A stretch of DNA of 7,772 bases from JADCRZ01 sp039921525 (GTDB lineage Bacteria; Bacteroidota; Bacteroidia; Chitinophagales; Chitinophagaceae): positions 1-7,772 of the forward strand of contig JBDSBP010000610.1 in assembly GCA_039921525.1 (NCBI GenBank), read 5' to 3'. Under the pieces are notes generated by a model. It was not told the origin of the DNA, did not search any database, and saw only the letters and a list, made by a program, of their open reading frames with translations. Below are positions 1 through 6,075 of the stretch, in pieces; within the stretch, counting starts at the first letter, position 1; every line of letters begins with the position of its first letter. The position numbers and the translations under genes were made by a program.

Positions 1-493
1 AAAGTTGATGAGGATATTTTTTTCGGCAAAGGTTCATTAATGAATGCTTACAATCGACTTTATTCAACCAGGCATAATAGTGTTGGTAAGAAATCTTCAT
101 CCATTTTAGAGTTCTGTTAAGGGAAACAAGGCTGGCGGACAGCGCAATCGTTTTTATAAGCAACGTCTGGGAACTTTTCAATATTTTTTTTCGATAACAA
201 GTATTATTAATGATCTCAGAATAACACATTACTATCAAAGCCAATGATTTAGCCACTTTTAAGAGCTTGTCATATCGATCTTTTAATTGATAAAAATCCA
301 TTTGTTCATCGTTGGCATAAATAAAATCATAACCGTATAAATTATTTAGTGATTTGTTTTTCCAGGAACTTCGGGTACTTGGAGGAATTTGTTTGGAAAT
401 TGAATCAGGAAGAAGTCCAGTTAGATATCCTCGTTTGAATTCGGTAGAGTAGGATCGCTCCTTTCTCTTTAGGCTGTTAGGTGCTGTTTGCAT
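1..493 (-). CDS. DDE (integrase-type) transposase, N-terminal part, runs off left edge
   Basis: An open frame of 164 codons begins with ATG (complement of 491-493) and has no stop before the window edge, so only the N-terminal part is visible. The start reads MQTAPNSLKRKERSYSTEFK. Residues about 14-45 (a Tyr-Ser-x-Glu-Phe-Lys-Arg start followed by a Ser/Thr-Arg-x-x-Trp) look like a DNA-binding helix-turn-helix. A second candidate lies near residues 130-150 (LNRTLKWMKISYQHYYAWL), followed by LCRKKYPHQL at the edge. This order matches, from memory, the N-terminus of Bacteroidota transposases with an rve-type catalytic core; the DDE residues would lie outside the window. The frame is clean, so the gene may be intact. 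The right end of the element must lie between 494 and about 645, but I could not identify a terminal inverted repeat. The family assignment is by motif recollection only. Confidence 0.7.
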   Translation of the reverse strand, partial: MQTAPNSLKRKERSYSTEFKRGYLTGLLPDSISKQIPPSTRSSWKNKSLNNLYGYDFIYANDEQMDFYQLKDRYDKLLKVAKSLALIVMCYSEIINNTCYRKKILKSSQTLLIKTIALSASLVSLNRTLKWMKISYQHYYAWLNKVDCKHSLMNLCRKKYPHQL

Positions 494-645
494 AAAATTA
501 AACAATAAAGGCCTGTAAAGTTAGTGTGCTATCAAAAAATGGTGCTTTTAAGGATAGATTCGAATATTCGCACCCTTTTGATATGTTTGCTCCGTAAGCA
601 TAGCACTGGATTCAAACGAGTTTTAGAAATAGTATAGGTGCCCGG
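494..645. other. Intergenic: upstream of transposase, downstream of toxin
   Basis: No gene is visible in these 152 bases. The insertion-sequence end belonging to the transposase should lie here, but its inverted repeat cannot be named without the other end of the element. A dyad, CCCGGTTAACCAGG at 641-654, overlaps the toxin stop codon. It has no T-tract on either side and is not a convincing terminator. Confidence 0.4.
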
Positions 646-1062
646 TTAACCAGGTTTATGCAATTCCCAATATTCTCTCGGCGTAACAATTTTAGTTCTC
701 TTATATTTCTTAATAGTGAAATCATTAGTGTTCCCGGTCACAAGAAAATCAGCCTTACATTCCCATGCAAGTTCCAAAAGCATATTATCATCCGGATCAC
801 GAATTTTCTTAACCTTCTTTTTCGGAGAATAATATGATGCGGTACTGTTGATATCAGAAATAACCGTATCAGCCTTCGCCCTGAAATCCTGAAACTGGGA
901 AAACTTATCCCTGTTCAAAACTTCAATATATTCATTCATAAGATTTTCAGAAAGACAAAGCTCGATCTCCCTTTCAAAATACAAATTAAGGATTAGGTAT
1001 GGAAAGCTTTTCTGGATCAGACCAGAGACAATAATATTGGTATCAAGAATGACTTTTTGCAT
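646..1062 (-). CDS. PIN-domain ribonuclease toxin
   Basis: This 138-residue protein is the right size for a single PIN domain and fits the 'putative toxin component, PIN family' (PIN_3-like) group, which are metal-dependent ribonucleases that cut RNA when not held by an antitoxin. The acidic residues expected in the active site are visible: Asp7 in VILDTNIIVSG, Glu44 in SENLMNEYIEVL, Asp92 in IRDPDDNMLLELA, and Asp114 in GNTNDF. The C-terminal TPREYWE is also typical of the family. The gene lies directly after a small antitoxin-like gene and overlaps it by 20 bases, the normal arrangement of a type II toxin-antitoxin operon with the antitoxin first. The frame and all acidic residues are intact, so the toxin is probably functional. 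Its RNA target cannot be told from the sequence. Confidence 0.88.
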   Translation of the reverse strand: MQKVILDTNIIVSGLIQKSFPYLILNLYFEREIELCLSENLMNEYIEVLNRDKFSQFQDFRAKADTVISDINSTASYYSPKKKVKKIRDPDDNMLLELAWECKADFLVTGNTNDFTIKKYKRTKIVTPREYWELHKPG

Positions 1063-1273
1063 TTTTCCTGACAGCCTTTACTTCTTTTGATATTTCTTCC
1101 ATTGTCAAGTCAGACAGCTTATATCTTCCCCCAAGTTCAACTGTATCATTCAGATTTTTTTTGCTGATCTCCCTGCTTACCAATTCAATCAGGTCAGAAA
1201 AAGAAAGTATTTCCTTTTTCAGTCCGAACTTGCTGAACTCCAAATCAGAAATTTTAATACTTAAAGTACGCAT
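1043..1273 (-). CDS. Antitoxin partner of the PIN toxin
   Basis: A 76-residue small protein encoded immediately upstream of the PIN toxin, with its last 20 bases overlapping the toxin start, so the two are probably translationally coupled. It starts MRTLSIKISDLEFSKFG and ends in a charged tail (EEISKEVKAVRKNAKSHS). The short beta-strand-like start (TLSIKISD) could be a ribbon-type DNA-binding or dimerisation element, and the charged C-terminal helix is where such antitoxins usually wrap the toxin. I recognise the general type of antitoxin that accompanies Bacteroidota PIN_3 toxins but cannot name a Pfam family. The ATG sits about 16 nt below the predicted transcription start of a good promoter, which supports this start. 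Autoregulation by the complex is expected for the class but is not shown here. Confidence 0.78.
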   Translation of the reverse strand: MRTLSIKISDLEFSKFGLKKEILSFSDLIELVSREISKKNLNDTVELGGRYKLSDLTMEEISKEVKAVRKNAKSHS

Positions 1274-1294
1274 AAATCTCTCATATTATCGTTT

Positions 1295-1324
1295 CAAATA
1301 TACCAATTTAATCGGATTAGTCAA
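1295..1324 (-). promoter_or_regulatory. Bacteroidota-type promoter of the toxin-antitoxin operon
   Basis: Read on the minus strand, a TTG (complement of 1322-1324) is followed after exactly 19 nt by TATATTTG (complement of 1295-1302). This fits the Bacteroidota primary sigma factor consensus TTTG/TTG, 19-21 nt, TAnnTTTG. Transcription would start near 1289, leaving a leader of about 16 nt before the antitoxin ATG. A GAGAG six bases before the ATG is the only ribosome-binding-like sequence. Confidence 0.65.
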
Positions 1325-1731
1325 GGGGTACGCAAGATCAGAACTTGAAAACCGCCTCCAGTGAATCATCGACAGCCTTATGAATAAAATTAGCCTGATA
1401 TCCAATTGTAGTTGGTATGGATGAATGGAAGTAGAGTTTCTACAACAACATCTGGACAGGTATTCTATCACCGGAAATATTCCCGATGTATGACGTTTTG
1501 ACTAAATTTTAAGGTGCTTCAACAAATACCCGTGACGTTTTTCTCCTCCAGGCATTTTTGCGGAGACATACATGGCGAGGCTAAGGATGAATCTCTAAGC
1601 CAGTTTAAAACATTAAACTCAGTCTATTGAGTTCTACTTTTACTTAGGTTAAACGATTTTTACATTAGCAATTAGCAAAAGAAAATGTGTAAGGTGTTCA
1701 ATTGAAGGCACATCCCGGGTACTTTTAATAG
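1325..1731. other. Non-coding stretch with a short orphan coding tail
   Basis: No complete gene is visible. On the minus strand, about 1502-1597 reads as an open stretch of about 30 codons that ends with MPGGEKRHGYLLKHLKI and a stop at 1502-1504. It looks like the C-terminal tail of a lost protein, which I do not recognise. Stops in all frames interrupt the rest. The stretch ends at the strong terminator that begins at 1732. Confidence 0.4.
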
Positions 1732-1772
1732 GCCTTAAATAATTGATAATCAATTTTTTAAGGCTTTTTTTT
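1732..1772 (+). terminator. Strong rho-independent terminator at head of repeat copy 1
   Basis: A 33-nt hairpin at 1732-1764 begins GCCTTAAA and ends TTTAAGGC. It pairs at 14 of 15 stem positions with a three-base loop, and eight T's follow on the plus strand (1765-1772). There is no T-run on the other side, so it acts on rightward transcription. No intact plus-strand gene lies upstream. The same hairpin, the same length, heads the second repeat copy at 5582. Confidence 0.8.
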
Positions 1773-1886
1773 GAATGCTGGTTGACTCTCTGGTTGCCCT
1801 TTTTTAAGATTTTTATTTTATTTTGTTTCTTCTTATTTAACTTGTCTTAGTTAAAATTTACGAAGTTTGACTTTGTTCCTACAAAT

Positions 1887-2225
1887 ATGAAAAACTGGGT
1901 TATACAAGGCTTATTGTACGTTTCCATCCTTCGCCTCTTAATTATATTAAATCTAAATGGTATCATTTTCATTTCTGTAAAAAAGATGATCCCACATTAC
2001 AGCGTCTTTATATCTCGATAATCTGGCTGATGAAATAAAATATGAATTTGGAAAACAGATATCTGTCAATAAAAAGTCGTTAACGCTTGCAATAATTAAA
2101 AAAATCTGGATAACTAAGAGGCAAAGGAAGATGTCATAGCGCTATTTGAAAGAAGGCAGGCAGCTCCAGGTGATGAAATAAAATTGTTGCTGAAGAAAAT
2201 ACCCGCTTTGATATATCCTTCTCTC
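1887..2225 (+). pseudogene. Unknown-family gene, copy 1, frameshifted and truncated
   Basis: The ATG at 1887 starts MKNWVIQGLLY, identical to copy 2 at 5736. The frame is then lost by a one-base deletion (TGTACGTTTCC against TGTACGATTTCC in copy 2) and by further indels near 1993-2010 and 2100-2130. Following the frame changes gives FHPSPLNYIKSKWYHFHF, then NKKSLTLAIIKKIW, and finally ALFERRQAAPGDEIKLLLKK up to ALIYP. All of these align with copy 2. The coding sequence stops at about 2225, where it is fused to a minus-strand recombinase remnant, so the C-terminal half of the gene is absent. I do not recognise the family. An upstream in-frame extension like that of copy 2 contains a TAG here, which supports the ATG at 1887 as the true start. 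Confidence 0.75.
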
Positions 2226-2227
2226 GC

Positions 2228-2313
2228 AGCCGACCAGGTACAATTTAGTAACAAAGGATCTTCTTGCGGTGTGTGAGGTTATAAATTAATTCAGTTTTCG
2301 GGGAAGTTGACAG
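2228..2313. repeat. Repeat B, copy 1 (recombinase HTARR segment)
   Basis: This segment is closely similar to 5054-5145. Both contain GGATCTTCT, preceded by TAGTAACAAA, and GGGGAAGT near their right ends. It is the shared part of the two recombinase remnants. Copy 1 has a short internal deletion between the TCAGTTTT block and the HTARR codons. Confidence 0.85.
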
Positions 2314-2483
2314 GCGGCCAATTCTACTAACCTCGCTATTGCAAGCCTCCTTGATGTAATGTTGAAGTTTTGATGCAGGTCATTTGTTTTACCTGGTAAG
2401 ATTTTAATAAACAGGTCTCCATCGAAATTACAATGTACTTTTTCTACGGTAGAGTAATCAGAAAACTGAAGGCCTGTGAATCA
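2229..2483 (-). pseudogene. Tyrosine recombinase (integrase) remnant 1
   Basis: Read on the minus strand, this is the catalytic domain of a Bacteroidota tyrosine recombinase in broken frames. FTGLQFSDYSTVEKVH (from 2480 down) is box I, where the family normally has TGLRFSD; the catalytic Arg is replaced by Gln at 2466-2468. It continues as GDLFIKILPGKTND (the beta-hairpin Lys region), then QNFN and, after a frameshift, YIKEAC, which is usually separated from the Lys region by a longer segment. Then come STSPKTEL, a small indel, and HTARRSFVTKLYLVG (the second catalytic HxxR, at 2259-2273). The match ends at about 2229, before the GH and nucleophile Tyr motifs. The gene is therefore 3'-truncated, frameshifted and lacks a catalytic residue. 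The N-terminal half of the protein would lie to the right (2484-2700), but I could not trace it confidently. Confidence 0.82.
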
Positions 2484-2720
2484 TTTACCGCGATATTCCA
2501 GTTAATTGTCGTATTTTAGTTTGGTCTTGAGGAATGGTTGTGACGTAGTCTTACTTTATCTAAATGGGCAACCGATCAAAGAACAGTCGCTAATACTCTT
2601 CCAATTTGAAAGGTGATTGGTGCCTGATCAGTCTTAATGAATACTGTTATTAATAATCTGACTGGCTAACGTGGCCTATTATTCTATACTGGGAACAAAT
2701 TCTTTTCTATATACATTAAT
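2484..2720. other. Upstream region of the peroxidase gene
   Basis: No gene is visible on either strand. Part of it probably holds the eroded N-terminal half of the recombinase. I found no exact TAnnTTTG box upstream of the peroxidase start, so its promoter cannot be placed. The 20 bases before the ATG are A/T-rich with no Shine-Dalgarno, as is usual in this phylum. Confidence 0.4.
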
Positions 2721-4682
2721 ATGAAACGATCAATTCTCATTTTGCTGGCTGCAATAATCGTTTTGATATCACTTGTTAAAGTGATAGAGGTGCAAAAAAA
2801 TCCGGCATCAGCCACTAAAGCTATTGGTAGTTTATATAGTAGCCAAGCAAGGGCACTAGATTCTTTTTTGACAGCATATCCAAGGTATTTTTATGACAGC
2901 AGTTATGCAATAAGAAATCAGAAATACAAAGAGCTTGCATATTACTTTAAACGAGCCGCGGGTTTCTTGATTTATTTTGAGCCGGAACTTTATTATAAGG
3001 AATTTATAGCACCCTTTAAGTTTGAGAAGAATCAGCGAAAAGGTTCTTTGGCAACCATCCCGGATGATTGGATTTTTACTGGCCCTGTTGGCAATGAACC
3101 GGACAGTTTCCTTTTGAAATCATATTCTAAGGACGATTCTATTTATTACAAATCTTTTATAACGGAGGTAACAAATAAGTACCGCAAAACACTGGTTCAA
3201 ATCAATTACAAAAAGTATTTTTCAAACCTTGATGCATCTGGCATTTTCGATGCTCTTCGGATTGAGATATTCAGAATCAGCGCTCTTGATATGGGCAACA
3301 GTGATTTTATAATTGAAGCTGCAGGTCTGCCCTCTTTAAACGGTTCTCTTGACAGTTGGCTTTTATTCACCAACGAATTTGTTAAACTTTTGCATGATGA
3401 ACAGCATTTCTTAAAACGGCAATGGATCACACTGTCGGGTAAGGCAAGGAACTACCTGGCAAATAATAAAGATTTCAAGACGTTTAACCGGATGGTTTTT
3501 ATTAAAAGTAATCTTATCCCGTTGTCTCAATATCTTAATAATCTGCAGGTAGCGCTGGGAATCCCTTTCGTACAAAAGTTTTCAGCTATCCGCGCTGATG
3601 CAAAGCATATTTATGACAAAAATTTTTTCAATCCTAACTTCTTTGCTCCTAACGATAATGCATACTATTCTGAAGAAAAAGCCAGCCTTGGTGAATTATT
3701 GTTTTTTGATCCTATACTATCAGACAACAATAAGCGCGCTTGTGCGTCCTGTCATAAACCTGGACTTGCTTTTACAGATGGTCTGGTGAAAAGCATCAGT
3801 TTTGAATTTAAGGAACTTCCCCGTAATGCTCCTACTATTATCAACGCCGGTTTTCAGAAAAAGCAGTTTTGGGATCTCCGTGCAACATCGTTGGAAGATC
3901 AATTGGATTCTGTAGTAAATAATGCTTCGGAATTACATAGTTCATTTGAACATGTTATAGAAAAAATCAATTCCAGTCCGCAATATATAAAGTTATTCAA
4001 TAAGGCATTTCCAAAAACAACCAGGAATGGTATTAAACGAGAGGATGTAAAAAATGCTATTGGAGTGTATGAAAGAACCCTTGTAGGGTTGAACAGCAGG
4101 TTTGATGAATTTATGCGTGGAAATGGAGAATTAACTGGAGGCGAGGTAAATGGCTTTAACCTCTATCTGGGTAAAGCAAGATGTGGCACTTGCCATTTTG
4201 CTCCGCTTTTTAATGGTACTTTACCTCCATTTTTTAATTTCACTGATATACAGGCAATAGGCGTTCCCCTGAAAGATACTATGGTGAAATTCAAAATTGA
4301 TCCCGATGCCGGCAGGTTTAAATTAACAGGTGATTCGTTCACAAAGTTTTTTTTTAAGACTCCAACAATACGCAATAGCGCTTTAACAGCTCCTTACATG
4401 CACAATGGGGTTTATAAAACGTTGGAACAGGTCATTGATTTTTATGACCAGGCGGGAGGTACAAAATTCGAGAATGATATGCGGCCTGATATGGTAGGAC
4501 TTCCGGGCTTGACTCTCATTGCACTAAAGCTGAATTTGAGTGAATCAGAAAAGAAAGAACTGGTCTCTTTTTTACGGGCGCTTACTGATACCAGTTCAGC
4601 AAATGGAGTACCCGGGGCGCTGCCTGTATTGACCGGAAAATATGCTTTCCTGAACAAAAGAGTGATTGGAGGTGTCTATTGA
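2721..4682 (+). CDS. Exported diheme cytochrome c peroxidase / MauG-family protein with long N-terminal extension
   Basis: A 653-residue protein with an N-terminal hydrophobic segment (residues about 4-20, LILLAAIIVLISL) that should act as a signal peptide or membrane anchor; no lipobox Cys follows. The C-terminal part (about 325-630) is a CCP_MauG domain with two c-type heme sites, CASCH at 341-345 and CGTCH at 488-492. LGELLFFDPILS precedes the first, a NAPTIINAGF and FWDLRA stretch follows, and PYMHNGVYKTLEQVIDFYD lies near the end. Met560 in that last motif is a candidate axial ligand of the high-potential heme. Such proteins reduce hydrogen peroxide with electrons from small cytochromes, or oxidise protein side chains, in the periplasm. 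Classical diheme peroxidases have about 330-350 residues, so roughly 300 residues (about 30-320) are an N-terminal helical-looking extension that I cannot assign. The gene is intact among decayed neighbours, with no operon partner and no recognisable promoter. Substrate is unknown. Confidence 0.88.
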   Translation: MKRSILILLAAIIVLISLVKVIEVQKNPASATKAIGSLYSSQARALDSFLTAYPRYFYDSSYAIRNQKYKELAYYFKRAAGFLIYFEPELYYKEFIAPFKFEKNQRKGSLATIPDDWIFTGPVGNEPDSFLLKSYSKDDSIYYKSFITEVTNKYRKTLVQINYKKYFSNLDASGIFDALRIEIFRISALDMGNSDFIIEAAGLPSLNGSLDSWLLFTNEFVKLLHDEQHFLKRQWITLSGKARNYLANNKDFKTFNRMVFIKSNLIPLSQYLNNLQVALGIPFVQKFSAIRADAKHIYDKNFFNPNFFAPNDNAYYSEEKASLGELLFFDPILSDNNKRACASCHKPGLAFTDGLVKSISFEFKELPRNAPTIINAGFQKKQFWDLRATSLEDQLDSVVNNASELHSSFEHVIEKINSSPQYIKLFNKAFPKTTRNGIKREDVKNAIGVYERTLVGLNSRFDEFMRGNGELTGGEVNGFNLYLGKARCGTCHFAPLFNGTLPPFFNFTDIQAIGVPLKDTMVKFKIDPDAGRFKLTGDSFTKFFFKTPTIRNSALTAPYMHNGVYKTLEQVIDFYDQAGGTKFENDMRPDMVGLPGLTLIALKLNLSESEKKELVSFLRALTDTSSANGVPGALPVLTGKYAFLNKRVIGGVY

Positions 4683-4691
4683 TGTTAGAGC

Positions 4692-4721
4692 GCCTGGCTT
4701 ACATACGTGAGAAACTCAGGC
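4692..4721 (+). terminator. Weak hairpin after the peroxidase gene
   Basis: Ten bases after the stop, an outer stem GCCTG (4692-4696) with CAGGC (4717-4721) encloses an inner stem CTTAC (4698-4702) with GTGAG (4707-4711). No T-tract follows, so this may be an mRNA 3'-end structure but is not a convincing intrinsic terminator. Confidence 0.3.
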
Positions 4722-4939
4722 ATGAATCGGTAACGGCAACGAAGTCTGCTCAAGGGTTAATATAGTATTGTAAAAACAGCAAATATTATATCGTTGATAC
4801 CTCTTTATTGTAAGTAGTTTAATTAGTATAGATAATTTGAATTGGAAGAAAAAACGTCTAAGTAATGCCATATTGGTATATACATTTATGCAACCCATAG
4901 CATCGAATTATTCGCCTTTATCCCCTATTCTTCCCTTTT
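4722..4939. other. Non-coding stretch between peroxidase and recombinase remnant
   Basis: AT-rich sequence with no supported gene on either strand. The one open minus-strand frame across part of it has no recognisable protein character. Confidence 0.4.
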
Positions 4940-5147
4940 CTACTTCATGTAAGCATTCAATCTTTTAGCTGCTTCCAGGTTACTTGTCTTAATATATTTC
5001 AAGAAGGCTTTGTGTTTTATGTCCGGTTATTTTCATGATTTTAATAGTAGGGTAGCCGTCGAGGTACAAATTAGTAACAAAGGATCTTCTGGCGGTGTGG
5101 GAGTTTATGCAATTGTATAATTCAGTTTTAGGGGAAGTCGACAGCAT
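4940..5147 (-). pseudogene. Tyrosine recombinase (integrase) remnant 2, C-terminal end
   Basis: The minus strand encodes the end of the same kind of recombinase as remnant 1. The reading runs STSPKTELYNCINS, then HTARRSFVTNLYLDG (HxxR motif, complement of 5085-5099), PTIKIMKITGHKTQ (GH box, His codon at 5019-5021), and, after a frameshift at about 5009, AFLKYIKTSNLEAAKRLNAY ending Met-Lys and a stop at 4940-4942. The nucleophile Tyr in KYIK is coded at 4994-4996. The true C-terminus is thus present, but the frameshift separates the GH box from the Tyr. Box I and everything before it are missing: homology with remnant 1 ends at about 5146. The protein cannot be active as encoded. Motif order and wording fit the Bacteroidota integrases with a SAM-like N-terminal domain. 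Confidence 0.85.
5054..5145. repeat. Repeat B, copy 2 (recombinase HTARR segment)
   Basis: The partner of 2228-2313 in the same orientation, lying about 2.8 kb away on the other side of the peroxidase gene. It keeps the codons that copy 1 lacks between TELYN and HTARR. Confidence 0.85.
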
Positions 5148-5433
5148 ATAAAAAATTGAAATTAATCTTTACAGAAATTTTATCTCCTTTTGCCTGCATG
5201 ACGGGGATCGAGTCTTTCTTAAGATCTTATATCAAAACCTGGTTTAAATGTTTGTTTTAAAAATGAACAGCGGTCTTCAATTTTATTTCTGGTTGCATAA
5301 GAGACGATATCCTGGACAAGCCGGATTATAAGAATATGTCAACCTTTTTAAAGATAAGATGGAGAGGTGGTCAGGAATTGTTACAAAATGATGAAATTGA
5401 GTATACCAACTGTAAAATGGCGTAAAATAAGAT
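5148..5433. other. Debris with a short orphan plus-strand frame
   Basis: No complete gene is visible. A plus-strand open stretch of 52 codons (5267-5425, first ATG at 5336) ends with RWRGGQELLQNDEIEYTNCK, Met-Ala and a stop. Its composition looks protein-like, and it could be the tail of a lost gene, but I do not recognise it. Minus-strand frames here are also short and broken. Confidence 0.35.
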
Positions 5434-5457
5434 AAGGATTACAAATTTGTAATCCTT
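5434..5457. repeat. 24-bp perfect palindrome
   Basis: Two 12-base arms, AAGGATTACAAA and its exact complement, meet without a spacer. Read leftwards on the minus strand it is followed by ATCTTATTTT, so it could be a weak intrinsic terminator for something transcribed from the right, such as the tRNA whose 3' end lies 7 bases away. It could equally be a recombinase or regulator site. Confidence 0.75.
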
Positions 5458-5464
5458 ACATGTA

Positions 5465-5483
5465 GCGGACTGGACGGGACTCG
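5465..5483 (-). other. 3'-end fragment of tRNA-Asp, probable integration (att) core
   Basis: The plus strand reads GCGGACTGGACGGGACTCG. Its complement is the end of tRNA-Asp(GUC) from the T-loop (CGAGT) through the T-stem 3' half (CCCGT), the acceptor 3' strand (CCAGTCC), discriminator G73 and one further C. The acceptor strand would pair with GGATTGG or GGACTGG, the usual start of this tRNA. The rest of the tRNA is absent: the sequence leaves the tRNA after CTCG at 5483. A tRNA 3' fragment of this length is what tyrosine recombinases leave at the distal end of an integrated element. The tRNA match is from memory of the conserved tRNA-Asp sequence. Confidence 0.65.
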
Positions 5484-5581
5484 TGCCTAATTAAATGTTT
5501 TTTTTGGATTGCTGATATCAAGGTTAGAATTTCCTGCAAGTGTTCAAAATAATTCTCCATCCTTCCCGGTTCTGATATGGA

Positions 5582-5620
5582 GCCTTAACTTATTGTTAAT
5601 CAATTAATTGAGGCTTTTTT
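5582..5620 (+). terminator. Rho-independent terminator at head of repeat copy 2
   Basis: A 33-nt hairpin (5582-5614), GCCTTAA at one end and TTGAGGC at the other, with a few internal mismatches, followed by six T's at 5615-5620. It matches the hairpin at 1732 in length and position within the repeat, but with a weaker stem. It stops rightward transcription about 115 nt before the ATG of the unknown gene. Confidence 0.7.
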
Positions 5621-6075
5621 GTGATGTTGGTTGACTCCCTGATTGTCCCTTTTTAAGATTTTTATTTCATTTTGTCTCTTGTTATTTATCTTGTCTTACT
5701 TAAAATTGACGAAGATTGACTTTGTTCCTACAAATATGAAAAACTGGGTTATTCAAGGCTTACTGTACGATTTCCATCCTTCGCCTATTAATTATATTAA
5801 ATATAAATGGTACCACTTCCATTTCTGTAAAAAAGATGATCCCACCATTTCAGCCACGTTATATCTCGATAACCTTGCTGACGAAGTAAAGAATGAAATA
5901 GCGAAACAGGCTTCAGTAAACAAGAAATCCTAACACTTGCAGTAATAAATAAAATCCTGGAAAATAAAGAGTCAAAACAGAAAGTGATAATTTTATTTGA
6001 AAATAAAGAAGCGGATCTTAATAAAGAGAGAAAAATCTTCTTAGAAAATGTTGCCTCATTGATCCATCCTTTTCA
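5582..6075 (+). repeat. Direct repeat A, copy 2
   Basis: The partner of 1732-2225, same orientation and the same length. The similarity includes terminator, leader and the first 110-115 codons of the unknown gene. Beyond about 6075 copy 2 carries the remainder of the gene, which copy 1 lost. Confidence 0.85.

Larger units (their letters stand above)
1732..2225 (+). repeat. Direct repeat A, copy 1 (terminator + leader + gene)
   Basis: These 494 bases align along their whole length with 5582-6075 in the same orientation. The unit contains the terminator hairpin, a T-rich leader of about 115 nt (sharing GGTTGACTC and AAGATTTTTATTT), and the first part of a gene starting MKNWVIQGLLY. The copies differ by scattered substitutions and small indels. 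At protein level they stay alignable to a Leu-Ile-(Tyr/His)-Pro motif at the end. Homology stops abruptly at about 2226, where recombinase sequence begins. Confidence 0.85.

Noticed and set aside
1..120. Plus-strand open frame of 39 codons running in from the left edge
   Set aside because: It is antisense to the longer minus-strand transposase frame, which has recognisable motifs.
641..654. Dyad CCCGGTTAACCAGG as toxin terminator
   Set aside because: Continuous palindrome with no loop and no T-tract; too short to support a terminator.
1161..1364. 67-codon plus-strand frame across the antitoxin and its promoter
   Set aside because: Antisense shadow of the antitoxin gene with no protein-like features.
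3206..4657. Several 60-74 codon frames inside the peroxidase gene on the other strand or in another frame
   Set aside because: They lie wholly within a well-supported gene with heme motifs and are chance frames.
4716..4898. 60-codon minus-strand frame after the peroxidase gene
   Set aside because: Low-complexity AT-rich composition, no motif and no sign of a promoter or conserved partner.
5643..5735. TTG-started N-terminal extension of the unknown gene with a hydrophobic, membrane-like stretch
   Set aside because: The equivalent frame in copy 1 contains a TAG stop and the region is T-rich leader DNA shared by both copies; ATG 5736 is the better start.
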